Shown here piece after piece: positions 8,836-16,372 of a stretch of DNA of 64,000 bases; within the stretch, counting starts at the first letter, position 1, and the number at the start of each line of letters is the position of its first letter. The position numbers and the translations under genes were made by a program. Where the stretch lies: NCBI GenBank assembly GCA_017935065.1, contig JAGBIF010000022.1, forward strand, positions 42,769 through 106,768, in the 5' to 3' direction. This stretch comes from Clostridia bacterium. Lineage in GTDB: Bacteria > Bacillota > Clostridia > Oscillospirales > CAG-272. The notes under the pieces are model-generated. The model searched no databases and was not told where the DNA came from. It saw only the letters and a list, made by a program, of their open reading frames with translations.

Positions 8836-8841
8836 ATTATA
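8836..8841 (-). promoter_or_regulatory. -10 box of the xre promoter
   Basis: On the minus strand this reads TATAAT, 33 bases or more upstream of the Xre start codon. The -35 region is poor. The 17 bases upstream contain TTAATCTGTAGG, so the promoter geometry mirrors that of the divergent promoter. Confidence 0.5.
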
Positions 8842-8844
8842 TAT

Positions 8845-8896
8845 CCTACAGATTAATTTTATAATCACCTAGGGGTTGACAAACTTAATCTATAGG
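8845..8896. promoter_or_regulatory. Inverted operator pair of the Xre regulator
   Basis: CCTACAGATTAA at 8845-8856 and TTAATCTATAGG at 8885-8896 are reverse complements with one mismatch. Each sits two to three bases upstream of a -10 box of one of the two divergent promoters. A third related TAATCTA occurs at 8822-8828. Binding by the adjacent Xre protein is inferred. Confidence 0.6.
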
Positions 8897-8904
8897 AGTA
8901 TAAT
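8876..8904 (+). promoter_or_regulatory. Consensus sigma-A promoter of the patatin island operon
   Basis: TTGACA (8876-8881), 17-bp spacer, TATAAT (8899-8904). Both boxes match consensus exactly, which suits a strong promoter held by the overlapping operator. Confidence 0.8.
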
Positions 8905-8963
8905 ATTAACAAAAAATGTAGAAAAAAGACGATTAGTGCATTATTTAACTTAAAGGAGCTAAT

Positions 8964-9422
8964 ATGGGAAGTATTGTAAATTGCAAAAATGCAAAGGATA
9001 TTCTGGATAAGCTTTATCTTTTAACAGATTTTATCGAAAGCTTTTCAAACGATAAAATCATATTGAAGAAAATTAAAAGGGTAGCTTTAATTTATCGCTC
9101 AAGAGCGAAGGAAAAGACGTTTCTTATGAGTGAAAATAACAGAGAGTCCATAATGTATCTTGCTGAAGGTGTCACAAGACTGGCTAGGGCGTTTGCAAGG
9201 GCAAAGATTACAGACGATTACAATCGGGCAAGAAGAGAGCTTGAAGCCTATAGAAAAGAGCTGGCTGATGCGGTAACGAAATTTGATTTGGAGTATGCCA
9301 CGGCGAAGGGACGAGCGCTTTTTGGCACAATCGTTGATAAAGCTAAAGGTATAGGCGACGCTCTTAACAGGGAGATTGATAAGATTGCGCGAAAAGAAGA
9401 CACGGACTCGGATGGTGACTAA
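8964..9422 (+). CDS. Helical protein of unknown function, first gene of the patatin operon
   Basis: A 152-residue soluble protein, charged and predicted almost entirely alpha-helical, with coiled-coil-like stretches around 70-115 (RARRELEAYRKELADAV). No signal peptide, membrane segment or catalytic motif is seen, and I do not recognise a family. AAAGGAG lies five bases before the ATG. The patatin gene starts six bases after its stop, so the two proteins are probably made together. Codon use is richer in A/T than the neighbouring housekeeping genes, consistent with acquisition. Confidence 0.6.
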   Translation: MGSIVNCKNAKDILDKLYLLTDFIESFSNDKIILKKIKRVALIYRSRAKEKTFLMSENNRESIMYLAEGVTRLARAFARAKITDDYNRARRELEAYRKELADAVTKFDLEYATAKGRALFGTIVDKAKGIGDALNREIDKIARKEDTDSDGD

Positions 9423-9428
9423 TAAAAA

Positions 9429-10328
9429 ATGAATGTAGGTCTCGTGTATTCTGGAGGTCTTAGCAAGTGCGCTTATCAGGTTGGGTTTACGGAGGCGTTG
9501 CTTAAATATTTACCCAAATCGGATGTGAAGGTCGCTTCAGGAGCATCTATGGGGTTGTTTACGGCGTATGCCTTGGCTACTGACAAAATGGAAGAGCTTA
9601 AGGATTTGTACGAACAGATTAATACGTCTAATTCATTAAGTCTTTTTTGGCAGGTATGTGCAAAAAAGTTATTAAAGCATGCGATGGACGCCTTTTTTAC
9701 CTCAAAAGATAAAGTAAGCTTCCCAGTATGCTTTCCGTTGACGTTGATGCCGATTTTAAAGACGAAGTATTTCTGGCTTAACGGTGAATTTAATCCGTTT
9801 TGGAGTGATTATTTTAAAGCGGCGGCAAATTTTCCGTTCGTTTGCGGCGCACCGCGATTTATAGGAGGGCGTTTTGCGACTGACGGCGGAGCCGTCGATA
9901 ATATTCCGCTTTATCCCTTGCTACGACTTAAAGATGATTATATTAACGGAAATTCCGAGCTTGATTTGATAATAGTTTTACATTTTCACTCGCGGTATAA
10001 TTTTCGTCGGGAGTTCAAAACCGATATTCCCGTGCTTGATGTTGACGTATCGATTTGTAACGGTTTTAAAAAAAGACATTTTGATTTTTCTCGCGAATAT
10101 GTAAACGAGATGATTGCCACATCGAGAGAGTATGGAGAAAAAATAATGAGGCGGTTGCTTTCCTGCGGTCCTGATAAAAAGAATATATTCGACACAGTTA
10201 ACGATATATATATGTCGGAGCATGAGCGCAGGCAACAGCACGATTCCGCCGACGGTCTGCTTACAGTTCTAAACGCAGTAGGAAAGGCGATTAGAAATGA
10301 TAGAAGCTGTAGCAAAAAATTATACTGA
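9429..10328 (+). CDS. Patatin-like phospholipase
   Basis: A 299-residue lipid acyl hydrolase of the patatin family. All three signature elements are present: the glycine-rich oxyanion hole near residues 9-12 (SGGLSKCAYQVG), the nucleophile elbow GASMG with Ser40, and the catalytic aspartate in TDGGAVDN (about 154). It should therefore be a Ser-Asp dyad enzyme acting on membrane phospholipids or glycerolipids. There is no signal peptide. The start has only a weak ribosome site, so translation is probably coupled to the gene six bases upstream. Patatins occur as bacterial housekeeping lipases and as effectors of anti-phage systems such as CBASS. No cyclase or other known defence gene is next to it, so a defence role is only a hypothesis. 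Confidence 0.85.
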   Translation: MNVGLVYSGGLSKCAYQVGFTEALLKYLPKSDVKVASGASMGLFTAYALATDKMEELKDLYEQINTSNSLSLFWQVCAKKLLKHAMDAFFTSKDKVSFPVCFPLTLMPILKTKYFWLNGEFNPFWSDYFKAAANFPFVCGAPRFIGGRFATDGGAVDNIPLYPLLRLKDDYINGNSELDLIIVLHFHSRYNFRREFKTDIPVLDVDVSICNGFKKRHFDFSREYVNEMIATSREYGEKIMRRLLSCGPDKKNIFDTVNDIYMSEHERRQQHDSADGLLTVLNAVGKAIRNDRSCSKKLY

Positions 10329-10342
10329 AAGGAGGCAATGAT

Positions 10343-10687
10343 ATGAAGAGAAGAAGTGTACCCTTGGCTATACTGTTTACCATCATAACTCTTGGGCTTT
10401 ACGGTTTGTACTGGTTTGTATGTCTGACGAACGATACAAATTCCTTGGCGAAGAGTAAGACGGCAGGAGGAGTTATGGCTCTTGTCTTTTCCGTAATTAC
10501 GTTGGGATTGTATTCGTTTTATTGGATATATATGCTAGGCGTAAAGGATGGGGAGATTTCAGGAAACGGCTCTCGCGGAGCGCTGTATCTTGTGCTTTGT
10601 TTCTTCGGTTTGGGATTTCTGCTTGCACCAATACTTACTCAGAATACCCTGAACAACGCAATAGAAAGAAACGTCGCGTCATACTAA
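10343..10687 (+). CDS. DUF4234-type small membrane protein
   Basis: A 114-residue membrane protein. The phrase ITLGLYGLYWF near the N-terminus is repeated as ITLGLYSFYWI around residue 50, followed by a third hydrophobic segment, which is the pattern of DUF4234 proteins. AAAGGAGG lies before the ATG, 14 bases after the patatin stop. It is the last gene of the operon and is followed by a terminator. Function is unknown. A membrane target or anchor for the lipase is possible. Confidence 0.7.
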   Translation: MKRRSVPLAILFTIITLGLYGLYWFVCLTNDTNSLAKSKTAGGVMALVFSVITLGLYSFYWIYMLGVKDGEISGNGSRGALYLVLCFFGLGFLLAPILTQNTLNNAIERNVASY

Positions 10688-10690
10688 TGA

Positions 10691-10730
10691 AATAAGGCGT
10701 ACACAAGCATCGTCTTGCGTACGCCTTATT
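10691..10730. terminator. Bidirectional terminator between the patatin operon and ylmH
   Basis: A 12-bp stem (10691-10702 with 10719-10730), extended by CAAG/CTTG in the loop region, lies between the converging DUF4234 and ylmH genes. Confidence 0.75.
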
Positions 10731-10741
10731 ATATTAAACGA

Positions 10742-11494
10742 TCAAATAAACACGTCTATATCAATATTAAGCTTACCCTTGCGTGAGGTCGTCTCATAGC
10801 CGAGATATATAAATCTTCCGTACCCGCGCACGCTTACGGTAGAGCCTACCGAGAGAGTGCTTTTTCCGCTTATTTGGGTGCCGTTTTCAAAAACCAGGCT
10901 CTTTACGAAAAGTCCGCTTGCGCGCTCGCGCGACAGCGAAAAGACCTTGGCAACGATACCGTCAGCTCGCTCGCTTTCCGCCTGCACGCGCACTCTGCGA
11001 AAAAACCTGTGTTGCGCTATGCCGTCGGCATCCGCCTCGGTGATGATAACGTCGGTATGTCTTATCCTTGTCAGCGCATCGCTTATGTATTCCGACATAT
11101 CATCCTTCACGAATACGTATGCGTCGTTATCTTTTATGATAATATCACCGATAACGTCGCGTGTGATGCCGAGCGCGAGAATAGAGCCGAGATAGTCTCG
11201 GTGCGTAAGAGCCTCGGCATACTTTTTTGACTTCGGGCTAATTTTCAAGGCCTTGATGGGAAACGGCTCGTCATAGCCAAGCTCGTCAGGCGAGCCAAAG
11301 CGAGCCATAACCCGCTCACAGCCCTCGCATCCGCCAAAGAAGCCGACCTGTGCCTCATCCCCGCCGCGAAGAAGCGATTTCAGCACGGATAGCTCGCCAA
11401 GCCCCAAAAAGTCGGTGAAGATAAAGTAGCCCGCGCTATTGCCCCTTGAGATAAGCTCACAAAAGCGCTTTTTGAGTGCCTCGTCGTCCCTCAT
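10742..11494 (-). CDS. ylmH: YlmH-family RNA-binding protein with C-terminal S4 domain
   Basis: A 250-residue cytoplasmic protein. The central block HRDYLGSILALGITRDVIGDI is typical of YlmH, and the C-terminal 60 residues form an S4-like RNA-binding domain (ERASGLFVKSLVFENG). YlmH homologues bind RNA and the ribosome and are linked to ribosome quality control and to cell division gene clusters. Here it overlaps the upstream parvulin gene by one base (TGATG), so the two are translationally coupled. No division genes are in view. Confidence 0.85.
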   Translation of the reverse strand: MRDDEALKKRFCELISRGNSAGYFIFTDFLGLGELSVLKSLLRGGDEAQVGFFGGCEGCERVMARFGSPDELGYDEPFPIKALKISPKSKKYAEALTHRDYLGSILALGITRDVIGDIIIKDNDAYVFVKDDMSEYISDALTRIRHTDVIITEADADGIAQHRFFRRVRVQAESERADGIVAKVFSLSRERASGLFVKSLVFENGTQISGKSTLSVGSTVSVRGYGRFIYLGYETTSRKGKLNIDIDVFI

Positions 11495-12243
11495 CAGAAT
11501 TTGTCTACGGGGTAGAGTATCCTGAGCTGTCCGAGCTTGCTTGTGAGAGCATCTCTTTCGCGTGACTCTGCAAGTGCCGCAAGGATGTTATCCTTGACCT
11601 CATCAAAGGCTACTGCCGATGCCTCGGTCTTGCTGTTGAGCCTTATGAGGTGATAGCCGAACTGTGTCTTGACGGGTGCCTCGGTAACGGTGCCAACTTC
11701 CATTGCGAATACCGCACTGTCAAACTCGGGCACCATCTGTCCTCTCGTAAACTCACCGAGCGACCCGCCGTTTTCCTTAGAGGGACAGGAGGAATACTTC
11801 ATAGCCGCATCCTCAAAGGAAATCTCGCCGCTTTTGATTTCGGAAAGCACCGCGAGCGCCGCTTCCTCGGTGTCAACGAGAATATGGCTTGCGTTTACGA
11901 CCTCACCTGCTGTGAACTTGTCGGGATTTTCCTCATAGAACTTAAGCGCGTCCGCCTCGGTGGGAGCCTTCGCGCCCTTTACCGCCTTTTCGGCGGCATA
12001 GTTTATAAGAAGATTTTCCTTGAAGCGCGCAAGCTTTGCCTTGAACTCTGCCTCGGTCTCGTAAAGATTTCTTCTTGCGTCAAGAAGAAGGAGCTTCGAG
12101 TCAATAAGCTGTGCGAGCACCATCTCGCGCCCTTCGGGTGAATTGTAGCCCGCCCCGCGCTGACCGAGCGAGAGGATGAACTCATCCACGTCGGCACTTG
12201 TTATTGGCATACCGCCGACGGTTGCTAATACCTTGTTTTCCAT
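11494..12243 (-). CDS. Parvulin-type peptidyl-prolyl cis-trans isomerase
   Basis: A 249-residue protein with a helical N-terminal SurA/PrsA-like region (1-105) and a PpiC domain (about 112-205): NASHILVDTEEAA, YSSCPSKENGGSLGEF, VPEFDSAVFAM and FGYHLIRL. It accelerates prolyl isomerisation during protein folding. No signal peptide or lipobox is present, so unlike PrsA it is predicted to stay in the cytoplasm. This resembles a small group of soluble clostridial parvulins and, with the ylmH overlap, hints at a role near the ribosome. That link is inferred. Confidence 0.88.
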   Translation of the reverse strand: MENKVLATVGGMPITSADVDEFILSLGQRGAGYNSPEGREMVLAQLIDSKLLLLDARRNLYETEAEFKAKLARFKENLLINYAAEKAVKGAKAPTEADALKFYEENPDKFTAGEVVNASHILVDTEEAALAVLSEIKSGEISFEDAAMKYSSCPSKENGGSLGEFTRGQMVPEFDSAVFAMEVGTVTEAPVKTQFGYHLIRLNSKTEASAVAFDEVKDNILAALAESRERDALTSKLGQLRILYPVDKF

Positions 12244-12334
12244 TTTTATCTATTCCTTTCATTTGCCAAAAATCTTGGCATTTTTAATATATGTATATAA
12301 CTATTTACAAAAAGCGGGATTATATCTGAAATTT

Positions 12335-13699
12335 CTAAATACGAAGCCCCTTGGGATAGTGGTTTTTTATCACACCGCCCGAAGCCTTTCCACCGCCTAA
12401 AGCACAGCCGTGCCACATAACGGCGACATACCCCGAAAGCCCCGCGTCACAGCGCAGCTCCTCACCGTGCATATACTTAAGAGCCTCGCTCTCATCCTTC
12501 AGCTCATAGGTTGACTTAAAGAGATGTCCGTATGCCGAGAAGAGCTGATGGTGCGGAACAAGCCTGCCCTTTATCACCTCGCCTATCGCAACCCCTGGCA
12601 TAAATACGCCGTGGCAGGGAAGCGGGATTTCGTGACAGACGAGAGATACCGTACTGCCGCTCCTTACAAGCCTGCCTGGAGGTATGTCGGTGAGGTTGTC
12701 GCGAAGAAAGGCGTTGACTGTGGCACAGGATGCCTTGTCGGGGGGCGTGGACCTGTCGCGCGTAGGAGCGCCCGCACCGCCACCGCCGTCGCGCCTTTTC
12801 ATAACCGCGAGAAACTGCCCCTCGCCAAGCGAAAGGTGGGGATAGCTTCTTCTTGCGCGTGCGGTATCAACAACCGTCCTGTTCAGATTAAGCCCGGGTG
12901 CCGTAGCAGCTACCAAGGCAGTATTGTTACATTCAACAAGGAAAAAGTCGGGGTGATTTTCAAGAAAGTCTGCTACTTGATGCTCGTTTTCCTCGGGCGC
13001 GTAGGTGCAGGTAGAGTAGAGAAGATAACCGCCCTCTGCCACACAGCTTGAGCCCTGGTCAAGAATATCCTTCTGCCGTCTTGCCGAGGAAAGAATATTT
13101 TCCACCGACCAGTTTTCAACCGCCGCCTCTCCCTTTCTGAACATTCCCTCACCCGAGCAGGGCGCGTCAATCACTACGCAGTCAAAGAAGGCAGGGTAGA
13201 GCGAGGCGATTTCGGATACCTCGAGCGAGGTAACGCAGGCATTCGTTATGCCAAGCCTTTCCATATTGGATACAAGCACCCGTGCGCGCTTCGGTATTAC
13301 CTCGTTTGAAAGAAGCGAGCCACTGTGCCCGATAAGCTGCGCGAGCTGTCCCGACTTTCCGCCAGGTGCAGCGCAGAGGTCAAGCACCTTAGCACCGTCC
13401 TTAAGCCTCGGCAGTGCCGAGACAGGTGCCATCGCACCCGCATCCTGAAAATATATCATACCCGAGTGATGCTCAGGTGAGTTGCCAAGTCCCTCGCCGC
13501 CCGAGGTGACCGCAAAGCCACCCTCGCAGTAGGGAATACCTACAACCTCAACACCCTCTGGAAGGTTAAGCTCGCCACCAAATTTTATACGGTTGATGCG
13601 AAACGAGCGTACTGCAGGACAGGTGAGCGACTGGACGAAAGCATCAAAGCCGTCGCCAAGTATATTCTTCATTCTCAAAAGAAATTCTTCAGGAAACAT
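12335..13699 (-). CDS. rsmF: 16S rRNA m5C methyltransferase, NOL1/NOP2/Sun (RsmF-like)
   Basis: A 454-residue SAM-dependent RNA cytosine-C5 methyltransferase. The frame opens earlier at 13738, but the ATG at 13699 has a GGGGGGTAGG ribosome site and begins the usual MFPEEFLLRM. The SAM-binding motif is LDLCAAPGGKS, the release cysteine is in DAPCSGEGMF, and the catalytic cysteine in YSTCTYAPEENE. The last third (about 300-454) is the RsmF-type extension that includes a PUA-like RNA-binding domain. It ends in TAG. A consensus promoter lies just upstream and the gene appears monocistronic. Confidence 0.9.
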   Translation of the reverse strand: MFPEEFLLRMKNILGDGFDAFVQSLTCPAVRSFRINRIKFGGELNLPEGVEVVGIPYCEGGFAVTSGGEGLGNSPEHHSGMIYFQDAGAMAPVSALPRLKDGAKVLDLCAAPGGKSGQLAQLIGHSGSLLSNEVIPKRARVLVSNMERLGITNACVTSLEVSEIASLYPAFFDCVVIDAPCSGEGMFRKGEAAVENWSVENILSSARRQKDILDQGSSCVAEGGYLLYSTCTYAPEENEHQVADFLENHPDFFLVECNNTALVAATAPGLNLNRTVVDTARARRSYPHLSLGEGQFLAVMKRRDGGGGAGAPTRDRSTPPDKASCATVNAFLRDNLTDIPPGRLVRSGSTVSLVCHEIPLPCHGVFMPGVAIGEVIKGRLVPHHQLFSAYGHLFKSTYELKDESEALKYMHGEELRCDAGLSGYVAVMWHGCALGGGKASGGVIKNHYPKGLRI

Positions 13700-13729
13700 A
13701 CCTACCCCCCTAACACAGTACTGCATAAC

Positions 13730-13758
13730 ATTATACAATATCTTTGAGTTTAAGTCAA
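13730..13758 (-). promoter_or_regulatory. Sigma-A promoter of the rRNA methyltransferase gene
   Basis: On the minus strand: TTGACT, 17-bp spacer, TATAAT, ending 30 bases before the ATG at 13699. Confidence 0.75.
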
Positions 13759-13785
13759 CACCGAAAATTCAGTCGGGCTTATATA

Positions 13786-13869
13786 CAAGGCAGAGCCTTG
13801 GTTCCATACCACACATTGTGTGAATTTCATGCGCCGCTTCGTGGCAATTCCACACAAGGCAGAGCCTTG
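13786..13869. repeat. Pair of direct repeats each containing a 15-base palindrome
   Basis: CAAGGCAGAGCCTTG occurs at 13786-13800 and 13855-13869. Each copy is a six-bp stem with an AGA loop and is followed by a similar TTNCATAC. Another short palindrome (CACACA / TGTGTG) lies between them. The gap from 13759 to 14007 has no convincing gene. It looks like a small repeat element. Confidence 0.55.
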
Positions 13870-13934
13870 ATTACATACTGCCTATGGGAGATTAATACAT
13901 CCCATCCGCAATTATTTGCTTTCAGGGGGTAAAA

Positions 13935-13964
13935 GGGGGACGCTTTGGAGTCAAAGCATCCCCC
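13935..13964. terminator. 13-bp hairpin upstream of the acyl-CoA ligase promoter
   Basis: GGGGGACGCTTTG pairs with CAAAGCATCCCCC (one mismatch) around a GAGT loop. No T-run follows directly. It may belong to the repeat element in this gap rather than be a terminator. Confidence 0.4.
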
Positions 13965-14007
13965 CTTGCCATCGTGCATCACCTTTCTTTTCATCCCGCA
14001 CAGATAC

Positions 14008-14036
14008 TTGACACTTTTTGGTTTTTGTGCTATAAT
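14008..14036 (+). promoter_or_regulatory. Consensus sigma-A promoter of the acyl-CoA ligase gene
   Basis: TTGACA, 17-bp spacer, TATAAT, 37 bases before the ATG at 14073. Confidence 0.8.
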
Positions 14037-14072
14037 GTACTCGGTGTGGAATAAATTTATGAGGTATTGATT

Positions 14073-15803
14073 ATGCCTACGAAAAACAGAAAGAAAAACT
14101 ATCCCCTTTACGAGACTACTCATTTCAGCGATTTCAGAGAGATGACCGAGCGTGTCGCACAGAAATATCCCGACCGCGTAGCCTTCAGATGGAAGACATC
14201 CCCCCACGATAAGGAAACCAAGACGGTGACCTTTACCGAGAGCCGTGATGCCATTCGCGCGCTCACGACCGAGCTTCACTCTATGGAGCTTGAGGGCAAG
14301 CGAGTTGCCATTATCGGTGCGGCATCCGTAGAGTGGTTCTTTTCCTATACCGCGCTTATGACTATGGGCGCTGTTACCGTTCCTATTGACAAGGAGCTTC
14401 CCATAGCCGACACCGCGTCTATCATCAATACCGCGGAGTGTGTTGGTATCGTTTACTCGGCATCGCTTAAGGATAAGGTAGAGGAGCTTCGCACTCTCTG
14501 CCCTACAGTCAAAACTCTCATCACCTTTGGAGGTGAGCTGGAGGGCGCACTCAGCTACGAAGCGCTTGTCAGCGCGGGTAAGGAAAAGCTTGCAGGCGGT
14601 GACAGAAGCTACTTTGACTATGAAATAGACCGCGAGGGGCTTGCCTCTATCGTGTTCACCTCGGGCACCACAGGCAAGGGCAAGGGAGTAATGCTTTCGC
14701 TTAAGAACATCTGCTCGGATATGGAGCAGGGAATGTATAACTTCAACATTACCCCCAAGACTATGTTCGTGCTTCCCCCTCATCACACCTTCGGCTCTAC
14801 TGTAAACTTTGTCGGCCACTTCGCGCAGGGCTGTGAGGTCTATATATCCTCGGGAATTAAGTATATACTTAACGAGCTGAAGGAGTTCAAGCCCACGCAC
14901 CTTATTCTCGTTCCTCTTTTCGTCGAGACCTTCTACAAGAGAATTATGGCAACGGCAGAAAAGACGGGCAAGCTCGCAACCCTCAAAAAGGGTATTAAGA
15001 TATCCAATATGTTAAGAAAGGTTGGCATTGACCTTCGTAAAAAGCTCTTTGGCGAGAGTGTCCTTTCCAACTTCGGCGGTGAGCTTGAGATGATAATCTG
15101 TGGTGGTGCCGCGCTTAATCAGAGCATTATCGACTTCTTTGAGGCTATCGGTGTAGTCATTCTTAACGGCTACGGAATTACCGAGTGCGCGCCCCTTATT
15201 TCCTGTAACAGAAACGAGTACAGACGACAAGGCTCGGTCGGTATGCCTATTGTCGGCGGTGTTGTCAAAATTGATAACCCCAACGAGGCAGGCGAGGGCG
15301 AGATTTGCTACAAGGGCCCCAACGTAATGCTCGGCTACTTCGGTGACGAGGCGGCAACGAAGGCAGTTATCGACGAGGAAGGCTTCTTCCACACGGGCGA
15401 CCTCGGCAGAGTTGAGATACACGACGGCGAGCAGTGGATATTCATTACGGGCAGAAGCAAGAACCTTATCATACTCTCAAACGGTAAGAACGTCTACCCC
15501 GAGGAGCTTGAGACCGACCTTCAGGGCATCTACGGTGTCAGCGAGGTTGTAGTCTACGAGGGACTTTCACAGGATATGCACTCAACCGACGTTATAGTTG
15601 CCGAGATATACCCCGACGCAGACGCCCTCGCGCTTCACAATATCACCGATGCAAAGAAGTACTTCGAGGACGAGGTAAAGAAGATAAATGCCAAAAACGC
15701 CCCCTACAAGGCAATCGGCAGAGTAAAGATAAGAAATGAGGAATTCCCCAAGAATACCTCAAGAAAGATAACGAGATTTAAGCTCGATAAGACCATCGAC
15801 TGA
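14073..15803 (+). CDS. AMP-binding long-chain acyl-CoA (or acyl-ACP) ligase
   Basis: A 576-residue adenylate-forming enzyme of the ANL superfamily that activates a fatty acid with ATP and passes it to CoA or a carrier protein. Motifs in order are the P-loop-like TSGTTGKGKGVML (about 195), the A4/A5 region NGYGITECAPLI (about 365), the hinge TGDLGRVE and the C-terminal GRSKNLIILSNGKNVYPEELE. The A10 lysine is probably in PKNTSRKITRFKL. A TTG six bases upstream is possible, but the ATG at 14073 has GAGG at the right spacing. It has its own promoter and is monocistronic. Chain-length specificity cannot be read from sequence. Confidence 0.9.
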   Translation: MPTKNRKKNYPLYETTHFSDFREMTERVAQKYPDRVAFRWKTSPHDKETKTVTFTESRDAIRALTTELHSMELEGKRVAIIGAASVEWFFSYTALMTMGAVTVPIDKELPIADTASIINTAECVGIVYSASLKDKVEELRTLCPTVKTLITFGGELEGALSYEALVSAGKEKLAGGDRSYFDYEIDREGLASIVFTSGTTGKGKGVMLSLKNICSDMEQGMYNFNITPKTMFVLPPHHTFGSTVNFVGHFAQGCEVYISSGIKYILNELKEFKPTHLILVPLFVETFYKRIMATAEKTGKLATLKKGIKISNMLRKVGIDLRKKLFGESVLSNFGGELEMIICGGAALNQSIIDFFEAIGVVILNGYGITECAPLISCNRNEYRRQGSVGMPIVGGVVKIDNPNEAGEGEICYKGPNVMLGYFGDEAATKAVIDEEGFFHTGDLGRVEIHDGEQWIFITGRSKNLIILSNGKNVYPEELETDLQGIYGVSEVVVYEGLSQDMHSTDVIVAEIYPDADALALHNITDAKKYFEDEVKKINAKNAPYKAIGRVKIRNEEFPKNTSRKITRFKLDKTID

Positions 15804-15823
15804 TATACTCCGTTGTAATAATA

Positions 15824-15855
15824 CAAGTGGCTACCGCATTTGCAGTAGCCACTTG
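15824..15855 (+). terminator. Terminator after the acyl-CoA ligase gene
   Basis: An 11-bp perfect stem with a 10-base loop, 20 bases after the stop, followed by TTTGCTGT. Confidence 0.65.
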
Positions 15856-15915
15856 TTTGCTGTACAAAAGCATAATCGGAAGCAACTAAGGAAAATTAAG
15901 CTCTCACCAAAACAA

Positions 15916-15945
15916 AAGACCGAGGCTAACCGTAGCCTCGGTCTT
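15916..15945. terminator. Terminator of the minus-strand Xre gene
   Basis: A 13-bp perfect stem (15916-15928 with 15933-15945) with an ACCG tetraloop, placed directly after the stop of the converging regulator gene. Confidence 0.7.
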
Positions 15946-15953
15946 AAAATTAT

Positions 15954-16196
15954 CTATTCTACATCAAGATTTTTATAAAGAAACATATCATCATTCAAAA
16001 ACTCAACCACGCTCATACCAAAGTCGTTTGCGAGCATCATCACAGTTGATAATGTAACAGTCCTGCTTTTTCCGCTCATAATCCACTGCATATGTCCGTG
16101 TTGTATCCCCGATTGCTGCTCTAAACGGTACTGTGTCATTTCCTTTTTTGCGAGCAAGTCGGTTACCCTTTTGGCAACAGCATCATTTACAGTCAC
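15954..16196 (-). CDS. Small Xre-family HTH regulator
   Basis: An 80-residue single-domain DNA-binding protein. The frame extends to 16307, but a GTG at 16196 with GGAGGTG six bases upstream is the likely start. The HTH covers about 12-65 (EMTQYRLEQQSGIQHGHMQWIM), followed by a short helix that may dimerise. It is divergent from an M16 peptidase gene. A seven-bp palindrome (16218-16235) lies between and could be its operator. It ends in TAG. Confidence 0.75.
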   Translation of the reverse strand: MTVNDAVAKRVTDLLAKKEMTQYRLEQQSGIQHGHMQWIMSGKSRTVTLSTVMMLANDFGMSVVEFLNDDMFLYKNLDVE

Positions 16197-16217
16197 AATC
16201 CACCTCCGAAAGAATAT

Positions 16218-16235
16218 ACGGAAGAACACTTCCGT
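16218..16235. promoter_or_regulatory. Palindrome upstream of the small Xre gene
   Basis: ACGGAAG and CTTCCGT separated by AACA lie 22 bases upstream of the regulator start. This is a candidate autoregulatory operator. No second copy was seen at the divergent promoter. Confidence 0.35.
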
Positions 16236-16307
16236 AATTATTATATTCATTTCGAATGTAAAAAATAAGAATGTATACTTTCCTATTGATAATAGTAAAC
16301 ATTCCAC

Positions 16308-16336
16308 TTGAAAAATATTCTTTCCTATGCTACAAT
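16308..16336 (+). promoter_or_regulatory. Sigma-A promoter of the M16 peptidase gene
   Basis: TTGAAA, 17-bp spacer, TACAAT, 37 bases before the ATG at 16373. Confidence 0.7.
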
Positions 16337-16372
16337 AAATACAAACATAAAAGAAAGGATAGGAATGGTATA

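Noticed and set aside
9429-10328. Patatin as a CBASS effector
   Set aside because: No cyclic-nucleotide synthase or accessory gene lies within the operon or near it, so this specific assignment is not supported.
16271-16372. N-terminal extension of the M16 peptidase
   Set aside because: It runs through the predicted promoter at 16308-16336, and the ATG at 16373 has a ribosome site.
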